From Adiantum capillus-veneris (lineage: Eukaryota; Streptophyta; Polypodiopsida; Polypodiales; Pteridaceae): 64,000 nt of DNA. A program made the translations under genes and the position numbers. Within the stretch, counting starts at the first letter, position 1. Each line of letters starts with the position of its first letter. The notes beneath the pieces were generated by a model. It saw only the letters and a list, made by a program, of their open reading frames with translations, was not told where the DNA came from and searched no databases. Of this stretch, positions 35,963-49,258 are shown piece by piece. Location of the stretch: contig CM043955.1 in assembly GCA_014529385.2 (NCBI GenBank), forward strand, positions 147,129,640 through 147,193,639, written 5' to 3'.

Positions 35963-37734
35963 GCATCTGCTTATTCCCTCCTCTCACACAGCATTGATTT
36001 TTCCATGCATTGACTGAGTATGCATCAAATAGGGCCACATTACAAGGCCACACATTAGCACAATTTTTAACCCATGCACTACACATACCCTGAGGCGATA
36101 CCTTGTCGTCTGGGAGGACTCCAACTAGGAGGAGGGGAGGCATTCTCAATGCGGACCCAATGAAGGTAAAAGGAGTAAAAAAGGGCATGTTTTTTGACTA
36201 TTTTGAAGGGTTTTCGTTTGATTGTGAAATTTTCTGGACTAACCTAAGTTCATATGCCCTTATACAACACGAATCTACAAGTATATGAGGCCAAACGCCA
36301 ATTAAGGCCTCTAGGTGTGTGTGTATATATGTAAAAATAGCCATTTTTCAGGTAAAATATTGGTAAACGAAGAAATCCGGCCATAAAAATTTCATATGAG
36401 TGTACATAGTGTTTTGCAGTGATGTTTCTGAGTTATTGTGATTTTTGGGGATTTTTTGGGTTTATTTTGCTATTTTCTTTTTAATTTTACTAATTATCGG
36501 CAAAAAAAACTTCAAAAATACAAAAAGCAGGTGAAATATGGTCGTAATGAAAAAATATATATATGGGGTAAGTCAGAGACTATAGGACAACCTATGGTAC
36601 AATGGGGGTGCAATTATGTGAATGGAGCAGGAGGCGTGTTTTGGCCAGATTTTGACCGAAATGTCAAATTTCTAGGAAACTGTGTAAACGGAGTCCAAAT
36701 CAAGAACTTTTCGAGCCTAAACCGCATCTCGCAAGAAGTTGGGAGCACATGTCAAATTTCATAGAAAGTGGTCCGGAAACCCCCATTATAAGATTTTTTC
36801 ACTTCACTTAGAGCTCATTTCTACTATTTCCTTCTTGAGAGAGAGCTCTTGCCACCTAGAACGAACCGGACTTCCAGCTACTTCTACGACGCGCACGACC
36901 ACCCGACAGGCTCCAGATATGAGAGGTAGACTCAGCAGCTTGAGGTTTTCGCGTATGTTTGATGTTTTATCACAAAAACTAGTGTAGGGTTCACATGGAG
37001 AATGGGCAGTAGAGACCTACAGGTAGAGGTGGCCACCTAACGGCTAACCCAAAAGCAATAAGGCTAACCCTAGCATAGGAGACCACTCTTGAATGCACAA
37101 AGGCGGCAAAAAACCAACGGAAAAAACCCTAACTTCTAGAGACCTGCAAGAGGCCACCAAGTGGTAAATCGGTGGAAAGTCGCCCAAATGCTACCAAAAT
37201 TCATGGGTAGGAGCATCTCGACATGCTCTACAAGGCTATATAGCCCACATGGCCATAAGGCGACCCGAAGCGGGACTAAGATTCAGAAACGGCATCGGAC
37301 ACGTAAAGCATCAACTGGCTCTCACGGCCAAACCTGATGTCCGTTTGCCACCAAACTTCACGAGTGTCTTTCCTAGACCATCAACAACCAAGTCCTATGG
37401 GGGTAGACCACCACAAGTCATCGACAGCATGCAAATGCAATCATGGGCGCTTCCAGAGCGACAAATCGCCAAACAGAGCTCCAATGAAGCCAAAGCCAAC
37501 AAAAACCATATGGCAAGGATCCCCAAGGAACCATGAATCTATGGAGACTAACATCAAGAAATTTCATCGCCGAAAAGCACTCCAAGAGTCAGAAAACGAC
37601 TCAGAGGCTCGGAAAGCCAAACAAGGAGTTTCTATCTATCTTTTTGACTTTTTTTATTGAAATAAGGTGTAAAGGGGACTCAGGGGGGCTGAGGGCATAT
37701 ACTAGTAGCACTTCTCATAAAAAATTCATCAGGA

Positions 37735-38595
37735 GACATCCTACGCTCATGGCCATGTTTGGGCACCAAACTCAATATCTCACCTCATACATAGCTTATA
37801 CATGCTAGCCATCAAGTTTCATCACATTTGGACAAGAGTTGACCTCATATGCATCAAAAACGGAAAGTCGGAGCATAGAGGCAATAAAGGGTCATAGACC
37901 TACCAAAACTAGTCCAAATAACATGAAACTTGCACAATATACTCATTATCACATTGCCAAGCTAACTGTGGGGTTAAATATAAAAAATAATGAAATAGAC
38001 ATCCTACGTGTAGGATGTCTAAATGACCTATTTGACCTCCAGCTGGTGTTTTTAAGTTCCACATATCTTTATAACATCTTCACAAGCTCATGTATCAAAT
38101 TTCAAGCCAGACCCATCACATTTGGCCCCCAAAACCTCAAAGATGCACTTTTCTGAGCCTAAAAACACTACACATGCTCCTAACAACACCAATGCTTATC
38201 CAAATCAAAATCTAAGAGCAGAGCCATGTTCTACATGCTAAGGGCTACCCACACAACCAAAATCAAGTCATTCTGAGAAAGTAGACATCCTACGCGTAGC
38301 ATGTCTCCAGGGTCATATTGATCTTCTATGCAGGAATTGACTTCATGGGAGTCTTTTACATGGTATAAGAAGCCTATATATCAAATTTCAACCCAATTAA
38401 ATATCATTTGCCCATCCGTATAGGACATCCTACCCATTCTGTGATCCAAAAGCCTAAATCTGCTCCAAGTTGCACTTTTTGATGTCCAAACCAAATTCCA
38501 ATTAAGTACATAGCCATGTTGCACAAGTCAAGGGCCACAAGCCTGTCAAGTTTCATCAAAATCAGAGAAGGTAGACATCCTACATGTAGGATATC
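37735..38595 (+). repeat. P2 leader: decayed tandem repeats with palindromes
   Basis: Whole palindromes lie at 37997-38018, 38284-38305 and 38574-38595, with half copies at about 37735 and 38424. The steps are 262, 287, 140 and 150 bases, again near multiples of about 140-150. The words AAGTTTCATCA and AAATTTCAACCCA flank the sites. Confidence 0.8.
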
Positions 38596-38745
38596 TACAT
38601 GCTTATTTTTCATCCAAAAACCTACTGTGGGCACATGCATGGTTTCCCTAGTCCCTTTTGAGTTCTTATTTCAATTTTCAAGTCATTTGGGTAGTCAGAA
38701 CTCAGTTTATCAGCTAATCTATAAAAAAACGCTAACTTTGGACTA

Positions 38746-40131
38746 TTGAGTGCAACAGGATCCATGGCAGCCACAAAGTCGCCTGCAAAGAAGAAGAGGA
38801 TGACTATCATGGACTACTTAGAAGAAGTGGAGCCTTTTGTTATCCCAGAGGGAACCCTGAAGCCCACAAGCACTTGGATTCAAGATGACCTACTAGAAAC
38901 CAATGATCTGAGAATCTACCAAGGAGTGTTTAAAGATCCGGAGGGAAATGCAGTGGAGCTACCCATGATCCCTCAAGAGCTCAATGAATTTGTCAGAAGC
39001 AAGATGGGAGACTACTTGGAGAAACTGGATCTCCACAATTACTTTGAAGCCTTGCCAGTAGGGATTGATGTTAAAAGAGTGTGGGAATTTGTCACCACAA
39101 ACAAAGAGGATGGCATAGCGAGAGTTACAAATCTGCAAGGCAAGCCTAATACAATGATTGTCATCACAGAGAAGGTGGTGGCAGCAGCACTTGACCTCTC
39201 TAACAAAGGAGACAGTGTGACTAAGAGGCGGGATGACCTTAAGGTCTAAGAAAAATAACTATACATTTGAAGATATTGCAAACTCGAAGGAGGCCATCAT
39301 GAGCCAATTATACAATCAGTACTTCCACATGTGTACCAAGCGGCCACAGAAATACAGAATGCGACCAGGAGCTATTGCCACCACTTTCACCTGGGCGATG
39401 CAGAAGAGCAAACCGAGGGAGATAAACTATGCCGCTTACATTCACGACAACCTTGTGAAAATGGGAACCAAAAATCCCACTTATATTGTGCCTGGTGAGT
39501 TGATAACCAAAGTCATTTATGGAGCATTGCATGCCAAGGGAAATTGGCCTCTACCTCCCTCCCAAAATGATTGGCTCAAGCTGAAGGAAGACAAAGAAGA
39601 AGAGCCTCCTAAGGCTCCAAGGGTATCCACAAGGTTGAAGCGCCGTTTAGAGACAGTGCTAGAAGAGCCGCCAATGCCCAAGAAGGGAAAGAAAGAAACT
39701 CTACAGGTGCCAGTAAAGGAAACAAAGTCACAGAAGAGCTGAGAGAGCGCTAAAAGGGGATCTGAGAGAATTATGGAAGCCCTCACTTGAGGCTATGTCT
39801 AGATCATCTCGAAGGACTCAAAGGGATTTCTTTGAAGATTATATAAAGAATTTCGAGATCTTAGATGCTACAGCTGAGAATATCCCAAACATACCTTTTA
39901 CTGAAGAAGAAGTTGATGATGTGAGGTGGCAGCTGCTAGAAGAGCAGGAAGGCCAAGAAAGAGAGAGGAAAACAAAGGCTGATTGGGACTTCAAGAAGAA
40001 GCAACCGACCCCACCATCAAGCCGAGAATCCATCCCTCCACCATCACCACCTCCTCATAGTCCTCCTCCAACGGGACAAACTGAGGATTTGAACAAATCG
40101 GATGGGCAACAAGACTCCAAGGAAGAGAAGA
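38746..40131 (+). mobile_element. P2 ORF1-like accessory region
   Basis: Two long stretches (38746-39249 and 39233-39742) and a third (39795-40131) encode sequence such as KRVWEFVTTNKEDGIARVTNLQ, ITEKVVAAALDL, MTLRSKKNNYTFEDIANSKE and PTYIVPGELITKVIYGAL. A basic and proline-rich tail follows. This resembles the putative plant transposon protein family carried by Athila/Tat elements (the lead-in W.FV...V...V and a later I...I pattern), and Ogre elements carry an ORF1 before gag. It has a few breaks and is cut off by E2 sequence. Confidence 0.55.
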
Positions 40132-40398
40132 GTTACACACTAACGCACTTCAAGCTCTAACAGATCTACTTCCTACTTACTGTACTTTAATTTACACATA
40201 ACTAACAACCTTAATACTAACACCTTATCACAGAGAAAACACAGTACCTTTCAAAACTTCGTTAACAAAGAAATACACAGTAGAAAAAACAAAATCCTTC
40301 TTTTCGCAACATACACACCTTCCTTCCCTACCTTTCCTACAATTGAAATTGCACTACAAAAGAAGCACAGAGTGCCATTCAAGCTTAGTGTATGGAAT
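40132..40398 (-). other. E2 5' leader remnant
   Basis: It matches the E1 leader at 12368-12628 (for example AACAGATCTACTTCCTACTT). The match breaks off at about 40131. Confidence 0.8.
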
Positions 40399-40416
40399 TC
40401 CTTGGCAGCGGCGCCA
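40399..40416 (-). other. E2 primer binding site (tRNA-Asp type)
   Basis: The minus strand reads TGGCGCCGCTGCCAAGGA, close to the E1 primer site, and lies four bases from the LTR. Confidence 0.8.
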
Positions 40417-40420
40417 AAAA

Positions 40421-41050
<630 letters not shown>

Positions 41051-42539
41051 GTTATAAATAGGCCTAGATTCCCTCGCTTGCGTACAATTTGCATGTCATC
41101 TTGATAGAGTTGATACATATGCCGTGGCCCACCCACAAAGGACAAAGGAAAAACAATTATTTGTCTAGTATTACTACCTCTCACTCCTTCCACCACATCT
41201 CGAGGTGCCACCATGTCTGCAGGGCCTTGATAAGCTTCAACACGAAGTTCCTTTTGATGGTTTATCAACCATAGTAGCTTAGACTCCTCCATTGTATTGT
41301 AAGCATTAACAATGTATTGTTGCAATAATCTACCCCCTCGTAAAAGACACTATGTGATGTCACTCCTTACTTGTAGCTTATAGGTATAATACTGATTTTG
41401 AGTCATAAAGCATGTGCTCCTTTCAATATTTCCACCAGCATCATCATCAAAGTTAGCATTATCATTTGATATTGAGAAGAGGTATGTACGGGTGCTACCC
41501 ATCTTCTCCTCTTGGAAACAAAAAAACATATAGTAAAGGCATATATGAGCGATGCAAGGAAGAAATCCTTTTAAGGCCTCCTTCAGGATATTGTAATAAA
41601 ATATCACGATGCCCCACATTTCTTTCATCTTCATGCCCATGTATGATTGCTGCAACTCACGAACCACGGGGTGCTAGGTACTGCCAACCATTTGAACGTA
41701 CTTCAGTAATTACCATCTAGACCTCAAGTATTCTAGAACCTTGCATCATTCTAGCAGCATGACAAAATGCATTTTTATACAAGTTTTTATGATGCATCAT
41801 CGTCTACAAACTTTGCAAAACATCTATATCTACATTTGGTACACACTGTAATCTATTATTCAACTCATTCCTCAGGGGGGTCACTATGTATAAATCGTGT
41901 ATGTCGCGTGTGTTCAAGGGATATTTTTAAAACTACCTACCCGTGGAATTTTTTTTCCAATTCCATTTTACAGTACCCTTATGTATGTGAAAATGTGAGA
42001 AAAAAATAAATTTAATAACCCCTTCTGCTGCACTCACGTGATAGTCACATAATTATTAAGTGACCTCCCTCACTTTAAGCTCCATTGGTGGATCACTTAA
42101 AGCAAGAAAATTCAATTTGCTCGATGAGAAAAAATACTTTCCCACAAATGTTTGTATTTGACCTCCCTTCTATCTTCCAGGAAAAAGCACAACAAATAGA
42201 ACATCTAAATTCCAAGATGCCCAAGCTGTGTAGTAAGCATTTCCCATGGTAAAGAGCAAGCATGGAGCTGTGTTTTAAGACCAAGGAATTTGGATACACA
42301 GTACGAAAAGAAAGGCTATATTTCTCAACTTTGAAGAATCCACCCTCTCTAAGAGCATTGTGAGGATCTATGTGGATATCCTATAAGGGTCTATTAGTTT
42401 CAATATTGTAGAGATTATTTTTAGAGCGTGCATCAGTTGGTCCTTGCTCATCATTGATATAAACCCTTGATGAAGAGGGGTCATTTGAAAAATCAACCCC
42501 ATGTAGAGATCGTCGAGCCCTAGACAATGCAATTTCTCG
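41051..42539 (-). pseudogene. Helitron Rep gene, upstream part
   Basis: On the minus strand, from high to low coordinates: KRREIALSRARRSL near 42538, then a cysteine-rich block (LEFRCSICCAFSWKIEGRS near 42180) like the Helitron N-terminal zinc motif. Next are MTQNQYYTYKLQVR (near 41400), QQYIVNAYNTMEESKLLWLINHQKELRVEAYQG (in part) and FPLSFVGGPRHMYQLYQD. The last codons before E2 read RKRGNLGLFIT. The gene resumes at 22757 with FTYNPHWKEI, so the LFITFT-NP motif spans the E2 insertion point. Stops and frame changes are present. Confidence 0.85.
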
Positions 42540-43139
42540 TCTTTTGTTAACTGAGTCAAAGTCAGTTAACAAAAGCTGCTAAAGACCAAAGACGTATGGA
42601 TGTACACCAAAGATCAACAGAAAGAAGCAGTAAAGATTAGAGTTACACATTTTCCCAAAATGGTCATGTATTGTAAATTCTCAATTTATTTCAAGCCATT
42701 GTAATATTTTAATGTGTTACGGGCTCAATGGGAGTTCCAAGCTGTAAAGAACAGGTCAGTTAGTGTGCCTAGGTAGCAGATTCAGTAAATGGTGGAGCCC
42801 TAAAGGCCTTAGGCGCCCGGACATTGCATATGTTTACCCTAGGTATATAAGGCACTGTGTAAAAGAAATTAGGGTTCTCAAGCTCAGTTGTTGAGAGAAC
42901 TCTTTGGTGAGAGCTCTTGAGGTGTGTGGCTATGGAGTCCTTGAGCTTCTCCTTGCTCATGTGACTTGGTTAATTTCAGCCAAAGTACTCAAGAAAGCAA
43001 AAGATAGTCAAGGAAGTGTTTGTTTCGAGCAGTTTAGTCAAAGTCAATGATCCGGTTTTGATTAAAGACATGAAATCAACACAAAATGACAAACACATGG
43101 AATGGATAGCATCACAATGGAGCTTAAAGGAATAGGAGT

Positions 43140-43540
43140 ACTATGGAGTTAACAACAAATATGGGTACCAAAACCGCAGGTTAGAGCATAAGAGGTAACA
43201 ACAAGACCCTCCAAAGAAAGAAGGCCCACAAGGTATCAATCTCGACAATATCCTAGGATACCTAAGCAGCAGGTATACGACAAAACAACATCGAAAGATG
43301 CTAAAGTCTACCACAACCCTCAAGAGGATACAGAAGAAAGATGGATCTCAAAGAATCTTCCTTTTAGACAAGTATTCTACACAGGCTATACAAAGATTTG
43401 GCTACCAATCAATCGCAAGCCAACTATAGCTACACCAGACCCGCATGAAGATCTAAAATACTCAACAAAACCTAGAGCAAGGTCAAAGTCAACAATGGAG
43501 ATACAAATATCATCAAGAGATTTGGATTCCTAAGACTTCC
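43140..43540 (+). mobile_element. E3 W-x-P-K accessory remnant
   Basis: IWVPK (43159-43173), RWISK (43339-43353), KIWLP (43393-43407) and EIWIPK (43517-43534) occur within 400 bases, with glutamine- and asparagine-rich polar sequence between. The order of elements (this region, untranslated stretch, polypurine tract, LTR) matches P1 and E1. Confidence 0.6.
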
Positions 43541-44696
43541 AATGAACTGAATCAAAAGCTAAATGCCGATAGTGAATAGAGGCCTACATCAACATCAAAG
43601 ACTCCTATCAACAGGCCTAATTGGAGAACCAAATAGATAATGGAGTCTTCACAGTTAAACAAGGACAACCCAACCAATACGAATGCATATTTGAAGAAGA
43701 TCAGACAGGTATGGCAAAAAACCTTCAATGCCAACTTGGTCCTTCACTAATGCTCTTTTTGAGGAACCAAGTTTACTTAACCTGAAGAAATTTTTGTAGT
43801 AAGTTCAAGAATGTAAAAAGTCAAGTCGCCAGGGTGCAAAAAACACTCTTTGGCATAGTTAGAGTCAGGCTGCTGAGCCATAAAATGAGCAAAGCATTAG
43901 TCCCAAAGCTTCAAGTCATATTAAACTATGTGCTAAGAGTCGTAGTTATTAGACTTACGCTCAAGCTGGAAGAATTGAGGACATTTAAGTCATGTCGCTC
44001 ATGCTGGATGAGATGAGCATAAGAGTCAAAGTCTATTAACTTACACTTGGGTGCCAGCTTGCAAAGCCATGTCATATGCTTTTATAGCTACACACCATCT
44101 TTCTGAAAACCCCTCAAAATCTTTATTGCACATCATATTTTTTTCCATGCATTTCTGTGTATGCATAAATAGGATATCCCATCATCAGACATATGCATTA
44201 GACACTCTTTTTGCTTCCACCTATGCAACTTGAGTAGACTACGATAGGCAAACCAATGTTCCCTCATGCTATCCTCTCATATTTGCTGCCTTTTTAATTC
44301 CATATCTATTAGCAAATAATCACTTGAGTACTTTATTAATATTTTCCATTCTAATAAATACTCTAGTAATGCGCGTATCCCAAAGGTACTTATTTCCCAC
44401 TAGATTTTCTTCCTTTGGTCATCCAAGTATTAGACCCTAATTTAGAACCTCATCATTCTACTTCCCTTGTGCATACCTTTCATAAATAAACAGAAGCCTC
44501 CTCATTATTCTATTACAACAAACACATGCAACATCATCTCTCACATCAGACATATTTGAACCAATGAAGATGTTGCAGCGAATTGAACCTCATCAATAAA
44601 TCCAATAACAAATGAAGACAATCATCCCATCAACAACCAATTAAACCTTCAACAGCCTCCACGGACACTTTTCAGCAATGTACGAGGACGGGCACT

Positions 44697-44714
44697 AAAA
44701 TTGAAAGGGGGGAA
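44697..44714 (+). other. E3 polypurine tract
   Basis: AATTGAAAGGGGGGAA directly precedes the 3' LTR. Confidence 0.85.
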
Positions 44715-45640
44715 TGTTAACTGAGTCAAAGTTAATTAATAGGAGCTGCTAAATATCGAAGACATACGGATGCACATCGAAGATCGACAGAAAGTAGCAG
44801 TAAAGATTGGAGTTACACATTTTTCACATTTTCCAAGAATGATCATGTAATGTAAATTCTCAATTTATTTCAAGCCATTGTAATATCTTAATGTGTTATG
44901 GGCTCAATGGGAGCTCCAAGCTGTAAAGAACAGGTCAGTTAGTGTGCCTAGGTAGCAGATTTAGTAAATGGTGGAGCCCTAAAGGCCTTGGGTGCCCGGA
45001 CATTGCATATGTTTACCCTATGTATATAAGGCAGTGTGTAAAAAAAATTAGGGTTCTCAAGCTCATTTGTTGAGATCACTCTTTGGTGAGAGCTCTTGAG
45101 GTGTGTGGCTATGGAGTCCTTGAGCTTCTCCTTGCTCATGTGACTTGGTTAGCACTAATCAATGCTTAATTATCTTTCACTATGCCTCTCTCATGCTTCT
45201 TATGATTGCTAATGATGCTTTGATTAGCTAGATCGTAATAACTAATTAGTGGTTAATCCCTCTCTATTGTGTGATTGCCCTCTCTTGCTTGTGTGTGCAT
45301 GTAGGTTTGATTGGAGTGCGGTGCTCGATAGATCTATGTGTGTGTGCTTGCAATTAGTGTGTTGCATGATAGGATTTAGTGTTGTGTGCATCTTGCAATC
45401 GTTAGTGTGTGTGTGATTGGGTTGATTGGAGGTGAAGAGAAGTGGATGTGGAGACTGCCCTTCATTGTGGCTTAGCTCCTCCATAGGCCGAGAAGCTCAT
45501 GTCATAGAGTGAACCATTCGTGTTGCCATAATTAGCTCACTAATCGTGTGAGTGTTTCCATGCCCTAGCTGGGTACCTCATCCCTCCGGATTGATAACTT
45601 TGTTGGTCATTGGAGCTATGCAACGATGGGACCCCCAACA
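44715..45640 (+). repeat. E3 3' LTR (926 bp)
   Basis: It starts TGTTAACTGAGTC, as does 42545, and ends GACCCCCAACA before the target duplication. It has TATATAAGG near 45025, a likely TATA box. Confidence 0.9.
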
Positions 45641-45645
45641 TCTTT

Positions 45646-47214
<1,569 letters not shown>

Positions 47215-47342
47215 TGTGTCGTAACCCTAGCCTCTGTTGGTCGTCCTCTTTAGAGATTTCCTCAGTCTCCCTTGGGCGAGGGGCCGCCCTGTGGGAGGGG
47301 CACCAATACATAGCTATGCTCCTACCATGCTTGCCATCCCTT

Positions 47343-47515
47343 GCTTACGACACTTTGAACCTGGGACAGTCTACCTCCCACTATCCAGCCTCCACCTGAG
47401 CGCGATTGCGCCTCTCTGCCTCCTACCCTCCAGCCCCCGAATCTTTGAACCTGCGACAGTCTGGCCACAAAGTACTTCACCCTTAGGCCGTGAAGTGAGC
47501 CTTGAGCTACAACAA
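47343..47515 (-). repeat. Possible tRNA-derived SINE-like segment
   Basis: The minus strand has two copies of a Pol III B-box-like word, GCAGGTTCAAAG (47443-47455) and CCCAGGTTCAAAG (about 47352-47364). An A-box-like TGTAGCTCAAGGC lies about 50 bases upstream of the first. No A-rich tail or target duplication was found, so this is weak. Confidence 0.25.
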
Positions 47516-47539
47516 CATCCCCAAGTCCCACCATAAGAA

Positions 47540-48376
47540 GTGACTCTCCGCAACAGTCCCGAGTCCCACCTTAGGAAACCACTCTCTGTAACAGCCACGA
47601 GTCCCACCAAGCACACAAGCATGGCCACTCGGGATTCATCCCGCAGTAAACTTACCTTCCTCGAGGTCGTGGAAACACCCCCAAAGATAGACAGCATCGC
47701 TCGCCTCCAAAATGAAGTTGAAAGACTCTGCAAGGAGAACGACGAGCTGAAACAGAGAATTGTTGCCATTGAGGCTCGACTCACCACAATGGAGAATGGC
47801 AAGAAGGAGGTGGTAGAGCAGATGGAAGCCAAGCTCAACAAAACAAAGGTAGAAGTGGAAACCACCCTCACAAAGGCTGTCAAGAATCAAGTGCAAGAGG
47901 TCATCTCAAACAAAGTTGAAGCTCGTGTGGCGTCCACGCTATGCAAACGACAAAGACAAGAGGATATTTCCCTCAAAGTTCGCATTGGCGGGCTCCCAAG
48001 CGATTGGAAAGGGGAGGGTGCATTCAAGCTCCTTGAGTCCCTTGCTTGCATCCAAGCAACAACCAACGTGACACAATGGGATCTAGCAGCAATTACCTCT
48101 CTTACACATGAGCATCGCACCAACCATGCATCCTTACTTTCAAGACCAAGGCGGACCGAATTAAACTCTTTGAGCAATTGAGGCTTCTCAAGGACACTAA
48201 AATTTGTTTTGCAGAAGACCTTACACCCGTCCAACTCAAACAAAAGAAGGCAGAGTTACAAAAGATACAAGAAGCACGCACGACAGGAAAATGGGTAGTT
48301 TACCAAGGAGGCAAAGCCATTATTCAGGAGTTTCCAACTCTCAAATTGGCTTCCCCGTTACCCACCCCTCTTTAGG
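47540..48376 (+). pseudogene. L1-type LINE ORF1-like gene without ORF2
   Basis: The N-terminal part has a coiled coil (about IDSIARLQNEVERLCKENDE onward, with ARLTTMENGKKEVVEQ). It is followed by ISLKVRIGGLPSDWKGEGA, which looks like the RNA-binding start of L1 ORF1 proteins. After a frame change near 48150 the C-terminal part reads FAEDLTPVQLKQKKAELQK and GKWVVYQGGKAII, matching the L1 ORF1 C-terminal pattern (DLTP..Q..R, then GG..I), and ends at 48375. About 145 bases later the sequence ends in an AATAAA-containing stretch and a CT array. No endonuclease or RT follows. A domesticated single-copy gene is a less likely alternative. Confidence 0.6.
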
Positions 48377-48515
48377 TTTTCATATTCTCTCCTCTTTTTT
48401 CCCACACCTTCTTGGACCCTCAGTCCTTAACTGAGATGTACCTGACAATCCCCTACCTTTGTAATGTTTTATTTGCCATCCCATAGGTCATATTTGACTG
48501 CTGTAGACAATAAAC

Positions 48516-48627
<112 letters not shown>

Positions 48628-48708
48628 AGCATTTTAACGAGCCACTAAAACCTATCGACAATACTAGTAAACTTGCAAATGCATAAAACTATTTTAACGC
48701 ATAAAATC

Positions 48709-48913
48709 CACCTCTTGCATTAATGTTATCAAATAAAATTGAGTCAAGCTTACACATTGTATCCCACTTTCTTATCTTCACGCCTATTGGACACTGGAGA
48801 GAGAGAGAGATAGAGCCACACTGGACTTCCACCACTTGCGTTAACGTTATCAAATACAATTGTGTCAAGCCTACAAAGTGTTTCCCACTTTCATGTCTTC
48901 ACGCATACTTCCA
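48709..48913 (+). repeat. Direct tandem duplication, about 122-bp period
   Basis: CACCTCTTGCATTAATGTTATCAAAT... (48709-48795) is repeated with about 15 percent change at 48831-48913. A GAGAGAGAGA run separates the copies. Confidence 0.8.
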
Positions 48914-48919
48914 TCTACC

Positions 48920-48920
<1 letters not shown>

Positions 48921-48961
<41 letters not shown>

Positions 48962-49006
48962 CCGCAACTCAAGGTCTTTGATGGAGAACTATATATATAG
49001 GGGATA

Positions 49007-49058
<52 letters not shown>

Positions 49059-49068
49059 GAGAGAGAGG
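48921..49068. repeat. (AG)n and G51 tract
   Basis: AG repeats (48921-48956) are followed after 50 bases by an uninterrupted run of 51 G (49007-49057) and then AGAGAGAGAG. The lead-in CAACTCAAGGTCTTTGATGGAGA recurs slightly changed after the G run (about 49075-49098). Confidence 0.95.
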
Positions 49069-49258
49069 TTGACTGCAGCTCAAGGACTTCGATGGAGAGC
49101 CTCTTGATTGCCTGCAGCTCTGGTGCAACTTTCCCGCAGCGCGAGGAGAATTCGACATGGTGCAACTTTTTGCCCACGCTCAAGGAGAAGATCAACGTGG
49201 CTTTTCCCACAGAAGGTGAATACTCTTAGATCCGGCCACGTAGATCTAAGACTTGTCT

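Larger units (their letters stand above)
23906..35990 (+). mobile_element. P1: Tat-like Ty3/Gypsy element with extra domains
   Basis: Plus-strand element inside E2. The 5' LTR is 23906-24839 and a tRNA-Asp-type primer site follows. Next come a long leader with palindromes, gag, protease, RT, RNase H, a zinc-binding module, integrase, a second protease-like domain and a W-x-P-K region. No 3' LTR matching 23906-24839 is visible, so the right limit is approximate. The left flank is CTTGG and no matching right duplication was found. It is broken at many points and is fairly old. Confidence 0.8.
36190..40131 (+). mobile_element. P2: 5' part of another Tat-like element (probable)
   Basis: A plus-strand leader with the same palindromic repeats as P1 is followed by an open coding region (38746-40131) of the kind that precedes gag in Ogre-like elements. 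It ends abruptly at about 40131, where E2 leader sequence begins. No LTR or primer site could be fixed; 36190-37730 shows no gene. It may alternatively be a rearranged 3' part of P1. Confidence 0.45.
42545..45640 (+). mobile_element. E3: internally deleted Tat-like LTR element
   Basis: It is flanked by perfect target duplications TCTTT (42540-42544, 45641-45645). Only about the first 427 bases of the 5' LTR remain (42545-42971), followed by 1.74 kb of interior and a full 3' LTR (44715-45640). The interior keeps the W-x-P-K region and a polypurine tract, and none of gag or pol is recognised. LTR divergence is around 10 percent by eye. It lies in or next to the Helitron. Confidence 0.85.

Noticed and set aside
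37030-37110. GGCTAACCC / AGGGTTA-like words as interstitial telomere repeat
   Set aside because: The TTTAGGG unit does not repeat in tandem; only isolated similar words occur.
25347-38595. Regularly spaced palindromes read as a CRISPR array
   Set aside because: The spacing is 125-443 bases, the units are decayed and lie in plant retroelement leaders, and no cas genes are present.
41880-41905. GTGTATGTCGCGTGTGTTCAAGG as a fifth E1-type LTR start
   Set aside because: The similarity lasts only about 20 bases and is not followed by LTR sequence.
48204-48434. Open frame after the LINE ORF1 as a separate gene
   Set aside because: It overlaps the C-terminal ORF1 sequence in a different frame and has no recognisable domain.
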